From NCBI GenBank assembly GCA_964458605.1, contig CAYWLS010000034.1:1-36292 (forward strand): DNA of 36,292 nt, read 5' to 3'. This stretch comes from JBBSNV01 sp964458605. GTDB lineage: Bacteria; Pseudomonadota; Alphaproteobacteria; Reyranellales; JAQSWP01. Under the pieces are notes generated by a model. The model saw only the letters and a program-made list of their open reading frames with translations. It had not been told where the DNA came from and made no database searches. Position 1 is the stretch's first letter. Each line of letters starts with the position of its first letter. A program made the translations under genes and the position numbers. This document shows, in pieces, positions 33,632 to 36,292 of this stretch.

Positions 33632-34516
33632 CTAGAACCCGCATCGCTTCAGGAAGAACAGCAGATCGTCGGTCGCCTGGTGCCGCAGCTCTGCGGTGCC
33701 GCCGCCGGCATGGGTGCGGCCGACGAACATGCAGTGCAGCCGCGCCCAGTCGGCATATTCGGCCTGGCTCATATGGCGGCCAGCCTGCGGCACGTAGAGC
33801 CGGCCGTCGTCTTCCAGCACCGCCCGGCAATGGGAATAGTTCTCCGCCCGGCGCAATTCGCTCAGCGGTCCCAGCGCCTCCCAGCCGTGATGCGCGCCAC
33901 GATAGACCTTGACCGTGACGTCGCCGCCGGCCGCCCGCATCTTCTCGGCATAGGCCAGGCAGAGCGGTGCGGGGGTGTAGTCGTCCTTCTCCCCCAACAG
34001 CATCAGGATCGGCCTGCCGGTGGTCCGCGCCACGCGGTGCTGCACGGTGCAGCCGGGCACGATGCCGATATGGGCGGCGAACATCATCTCGCCGCTGCGC
34101 CGCCACTGCTTGCGGATGGCGATGGCCGAGGCCAGCGCGGCGATGCCGCCCTTGGACACGCCCATCACGCCGATGCGGGCCGGGTCGATGCGCTCGTCAT
34201 GGCGCAGCACGGCGAGCGCGGCGAAGGCGTCGTTCTCCATCTCCCAGGCCGAGACCCGGCGCTGGTCGGACACGGTCGAGAAGATGCCGCGCGGCCGGAA
34301 CGAATCGACGATCAGGGCGGCGATGCCGGCATCGTTCAGCGAAGCGGCATACCAGTGCTCGCGATGCTTCTGCACGCCGCCGGAGGAGGTCAGCAGCACC
34401 ATCGCCGGGATCGGACCAGGCCGGTCCGCGGGCAGATGCAGCTCGGCATCGACCCGCACCGGCCTGATGGCCGGCGCGGCATGGGTGGGAAAGCCGAGGC
34501 GCTCGATCTCGCTCAC
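33632..34516 (-). CDS. Alpha/beta hydrolase, dienelactone-hydrolase-like
   Basis: This is a 294-aa cytoplasmic-type alpha/beta hydrolase with no signal peptide. The nucleophile elbow is GVSKGG (Ser121), the acid is probably Asp178 or Asp179 in LGEKDDYTP, and the base is His209 or His210 in YRGAHHGWE. The oxyanion region LLTSSGGVQKHREHWYA is at the expected place. It differs from the other dienelactone-hydrolase-like gene in the window by having Ser in place of Cys as nucleophile. It starts with GTG (34514-34516), 24 bp after the leuB stop, and probably rides on the leu transcript. The ribosome-binding site is weak and the substrate unknown. Confidence 0.82.
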   Translation of the reverse strand: MSEIERLGFPTHAAPAIRPVRVDAELHLPADRPGPIPAMVLLTSSGGVQKHREHWYAASLNDAGIAALIVDSFRPRGIFSTVSDQRRVSAWEMENDAFAALAVLRHDERIDPARIGVMGVSKGGIAALASAIAIRKQWRRSGEMMFAAHIGIVPGCTVQHRVARTTGRPILMLLGEKDDYTPAPLCLAYAEKMRAAGGDVTVKVYRGAHHGWEALGPLSELRRAENYSHCRAVLEDDGRLYVPQAGRHMSQAEYADWARLHCMFVGRTHAGGGTAELRHQATDDLLFFLKRCGF

Positions 34517-34540
34517 GATGCGCCGGGCGCCGGCGATGGT

Positions 34541-35650
34541 TCAGGCCAGGCGGTCGAGTTCCTTGACCAGCGCGTCGCCCATTTCCTGGGTGCCGACCTT
34601 GCGCATGCCCGGCTGCATGATATCCGGCGTGCGGATGCCGGTCTTCAGCACGTTCTCGACCGCGGCTTCCACCAGGTCGGCCTCGCCCGGCAGGTCGAAG
34701 GAATAGCGCAGCATCATCGAGTAGGACAGCAGCTCGGCCAGCGGATTGGCCAGACCCTTGCCGGCGATGTCGGGCGCGGAGCCGTGGATCGGCTCGTACA
34801 GCGCCTTGCGCCGGCCGCGCGCATCGGGCGCGCCCAGCGAGGCCGAAGGCAGCATGCCCAGCGAGCCGGTCAGCATGGCGGCCTCGTCCGACAGCATGTC
34901 GCCGAACAGATTGTCGGTGACGATGACGTCGAACTGGGCCGGCCAGCGCACCAGCTGCATGGCCAGCGCGTCGGCGTACATATGGGTCAGCTCGACGTCC
35001 TTGTACTGCTCCTGGTGCAGCTTGGTGACTTCCTCGCGCCACAGCACGCCCGATTCCATCACATTGGCCTTTTCCGAGGAGCACACCTTGTTGTTGCGCT
35101 TGCGGGCCAGGTCGAAGGCGACAGCGGCGACGCGGCGGATCTCCGAGGTGGTGTAGACCTGGGTGTTGACGCCCTTGCGCTCGCCGTTGGGCAACGTCGT
35201 GATGCCGCGCGGCTCGCCGAAATAGACGCCGCCGGTCAGCTCGCGGATGATCAGGATGTCCAGGCCCTTGACGATCTCCGGCTTCAGGGTCGAGGCGTCG
35301 ACCAGCGCGTCGAACACCTTGGCCGGCCGCAGATTGGCGAACAAATCCATCTCCTTGCGCAGCCGCAACAGGCCGCGCTCGGGCTTCTGCGCGAACGGCA
35401 GGTTGTCCCATTTCGGACCGCCGACCGAGCCGAACAGCACCGCATCGGCTTCCTGGGCCCGTGCCATGGTGGCATCGCTGAGCGGCGCGCCTTCCTTGTC
35501 GAACGCGGCGCCGCCCACCAGGCCTTCCTCGATGTCGAAGCCGACGGCGCGCTTCTTGCCCATCCAGGCGATGACCTTGCGCACTTCGTTCATGACTTCG
35601 GGGCCGATGCCGTCGCCCGGCAGGACCAGCAGTTTGCGATTGGATGCCAC
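34541..35650 (-). CDS. leuB: 3-isopropylmalate dehydrogenase
   Basis: It oxidises and decarboxylates 3-isopropylmalate in leucine biosynthesis (369 aa, normal). The N-terminus has LVLPGDGIGPEVM (8-20). Substrate contacts are in LLRLRKEMDLFANLRP, Tyr and Lys in TGGVYFGEPRG and KANVMESGVLWREEV, and the Mg aspartates in VTDNLFGDMLSDEA. EPIHGSAPDIAGKGLANP is the NAD-binding loop. It begins with GTG (35648-35650), with GAGGGGAG about 9 bases upstream. It is preceded by a small membrane protein and leuD on the same strand, the usual leuC-D-B order with an insertion. Confidence 0.97.
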   Translation of the reverse strand: MASNRKLLVLPGDGIGPEVMNEVRKVIAWMGKKRAVGFDIEEGLVGGAAFDKEGAPLSDATMARAQEADAVLFGSVGGPKWDNLPFAQKPERGLLRLRKEMDLFANLRPAKVFDALVDASTLKPEIVKGLDILIIRELTGGVYFGEPRGITTLPNGERKGVNTQVYTTSEIRRVAAVAFDLARKRNNKVCSSEKANVMESGVLWREEVTKLHQEQYKDVELTHMYADALAMQLVRWPAQFDVIVTDNLFGDMLSDEAAMLTGSLGMLPSASLGAPDARGRRKALYEPIHGSAPDIAGKGLANPLAELLSYSMMLRYSFDLPGEADLVEAAVENVLKTGIRTPDIMQPGMRKVGTQEMGDALVKELDRLA

Positions 35651-35724
35651 TTGATCGAACTCCCCTCGAAAAGACGCCGCGCCGGCGAGGTCGCGGGCGC
35701 GGCGCGTCGGAAACGGAAACTTGC

Positions 35725-35952
35725 CTAGTTGCGGCGCATCGCGCCGAAGCCGATCAGAACGAGACCGACCACGATGGCGCCGATCGACACCACCGGCGGG
35801 ATCGGCACGTGACGCTCGGTGTCGGCGGTCACCTTGAGGTCGCCGACCTGCAGCTTGGTCTCCTGCTGGTGGAAGGAGAAGCCGCCGATGGCGAAGGCGA
35901 CGAAGCCCAGCAGCGCGATGACGACGCCGGCGATGATCAACGGATTCTTCAT
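35725..35952 (-). CDS. Small inner-membrane protein between leuD and leuB
   Basis: This is a 75-aa protein with two transmembrane helices (about 6-26 and 53-71) and a short polar loop (SFHQQETKLQVGDLKVTADTER) between them. It is DUF3185-like in size and pattern, but the assignment is weak and the function unknown. GGGGAG precedes the ATG (35950-35952). It lies 31 bp after leuD and 74 bp before leuB on the same strand, so it is probably part of the leucine transcript, although a role in leucine synthesis would be surprising. Confidence 0.75.
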   Translation of the reverse strand: MKNPLIIAGVVIALLGFVAFAIGGFSFHQQETKLQVGDLKVTADTERHVPIPPVVSIGAIVVGLVLIGFGAMRRN

Positions 35953-35983
35953 GGACTCCCCGTATCGATGGTCTGGCGCCGGC

Positions 35984-36292
35984 TCAGCGATAGAGCCAGG
36001 GCTGCGAGATGCGCTGCTTGGCCTCGAAATCGGCGATCGCCGGCGCCTGCTGCAGGGTCAGGCCGATATCGTCCAGGCCGTTGAGCAGGCAATGCTTGCG
36101 GAACGGATCGATGTCGAACTTCACGGTGCCGCCGTCGGGTCCGGTGATCTCCTGCTTCTCCAGGTCGACCGTGACGATCGCGTTGGAGCCACGATTGGCG
36201 TCGTCGAGCAGCTTGGCGACGTCTTCCTTGGGCAGCGTGATCGGCAGGATGCCGTTCTTGAAGCAGTTGTTGTAGAAGATGTCGGCGAAGCT
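35984..36292 (-). CDS. leuD: 3-isopropylmalate dehydratase small subunit, 5' part cut by window edge
   Basis: These are the last 102 residues and stop codon of LeuD, read in frame from the right edge. Landmarks are FADIFYNNCFKNGILPITLP, VDLEKQEIT, FDIDPFRKHCLLNGLDDIGLTL and the C-terminal FEAKQRISQPWLYR. LeuD with LeuC isomerises 2- to 3-isopropylmalate. The start and N-terminal part lie beyond the window, and leuC would be expected next. It is absent from simple start-to-stop searches because no start codon is inside the window. Confidence 0.95.
   Translation of the reverse strand, partial: SFADIFYNNCFKNGILPITLPKEDVAKLLDDANRGSNAIVTVDLEKQEITGPDGGTVKFDIDPFRKHCLLNGLDDIGLTLQQAPAIADFEAKQRISQPWLYR

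Overview
The window is GC-rich, densely packed chromosomal DNA, almost certainly from a non-photosynthetic alphaproteobacterium of Rhodospirillales or related type. The evidence is the mdh-sucC-sucD arrangement, an sdhC-sdhD-sdhA-sdhB operon, a leuD...leuB...asd neighbourhood and two ethylmalonyl-CoA-pathway type genes (mesaconyl-CoA hydratase and a malyl-CoA thioesterase-like protein). The exact genus cannot be read from the sequence. No tRNA or rRNA gene, CRISPR array, intact insertion sequence or prophage gene was recognised. Nearly all genes are housekeeping or conserved accessory genes.

Layout from left to right. 1-2965: TCA-cycle genes on the minus strand (sucD cut by the left edge, sucC, a strong terminator, mdh). 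3181-9675: polyphosphate kinase 2, a GNAT acetyltransferase, an exported dienelactone hydrolase, zapE, sodC, and a two-gene unit of a PhyH-type dioxygenase and a SAF-domain dehydrogenase. 9761-14566: an M48 protease with its LemA partner, an EamA transporter, a membrane protein of unknown function and a glycerophosphodiester phosphodiesterase. 14642-18255: the complete succinate dehydrogenase operon with a recognisable promoter and an excellent intrinsic terminator.

18256-19734 is the only long stretch without a credible gene. It holds an unusually dense series of consecutive inverted repeats. Several are capped by GNRA or UUCG tetraloops when read on the plus strand, and the series ends in a long hairpin followed by a short T-run. 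I propose a large structured non-coding RNA of roughly 0.9 kb, not matched to any family I know. This is the best candidate for something undescribed here.

19735-25636: two tandem DUF3592 membrane proteins downstream of threonine synthase, a lone ATP-grasp protein, and the mcl2-like/mch pair. 25767-27358: pyridoxal kinase translationally coupled to a LysE-type exporter. 27401-31327: asd followed by two paralogous TPR-glycosyltransferase-like proteins of identical length. 31520-33624: an Mpo1-like protein whose stop codon lies in a 14-bp tandem repeat, and a HerA-like (DUF853) ATPase. 33632-36292: a leucine-biosynthesis unit (leuD cut by the right edge, a small membrane protein, leuB, an alpha/beta hydrolase).

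Functionally, the window links TCA-cycle enzymes (SucCD, Mdh, Sdh) to C4/C5 acyl-CoA chemistry (Mch, Mcl2-like), aspartate-family and leucine biosynthesis (Asd, ThrC, LeuBD), and envelope or stress functions (LemA/M48, SodC, ZapE).
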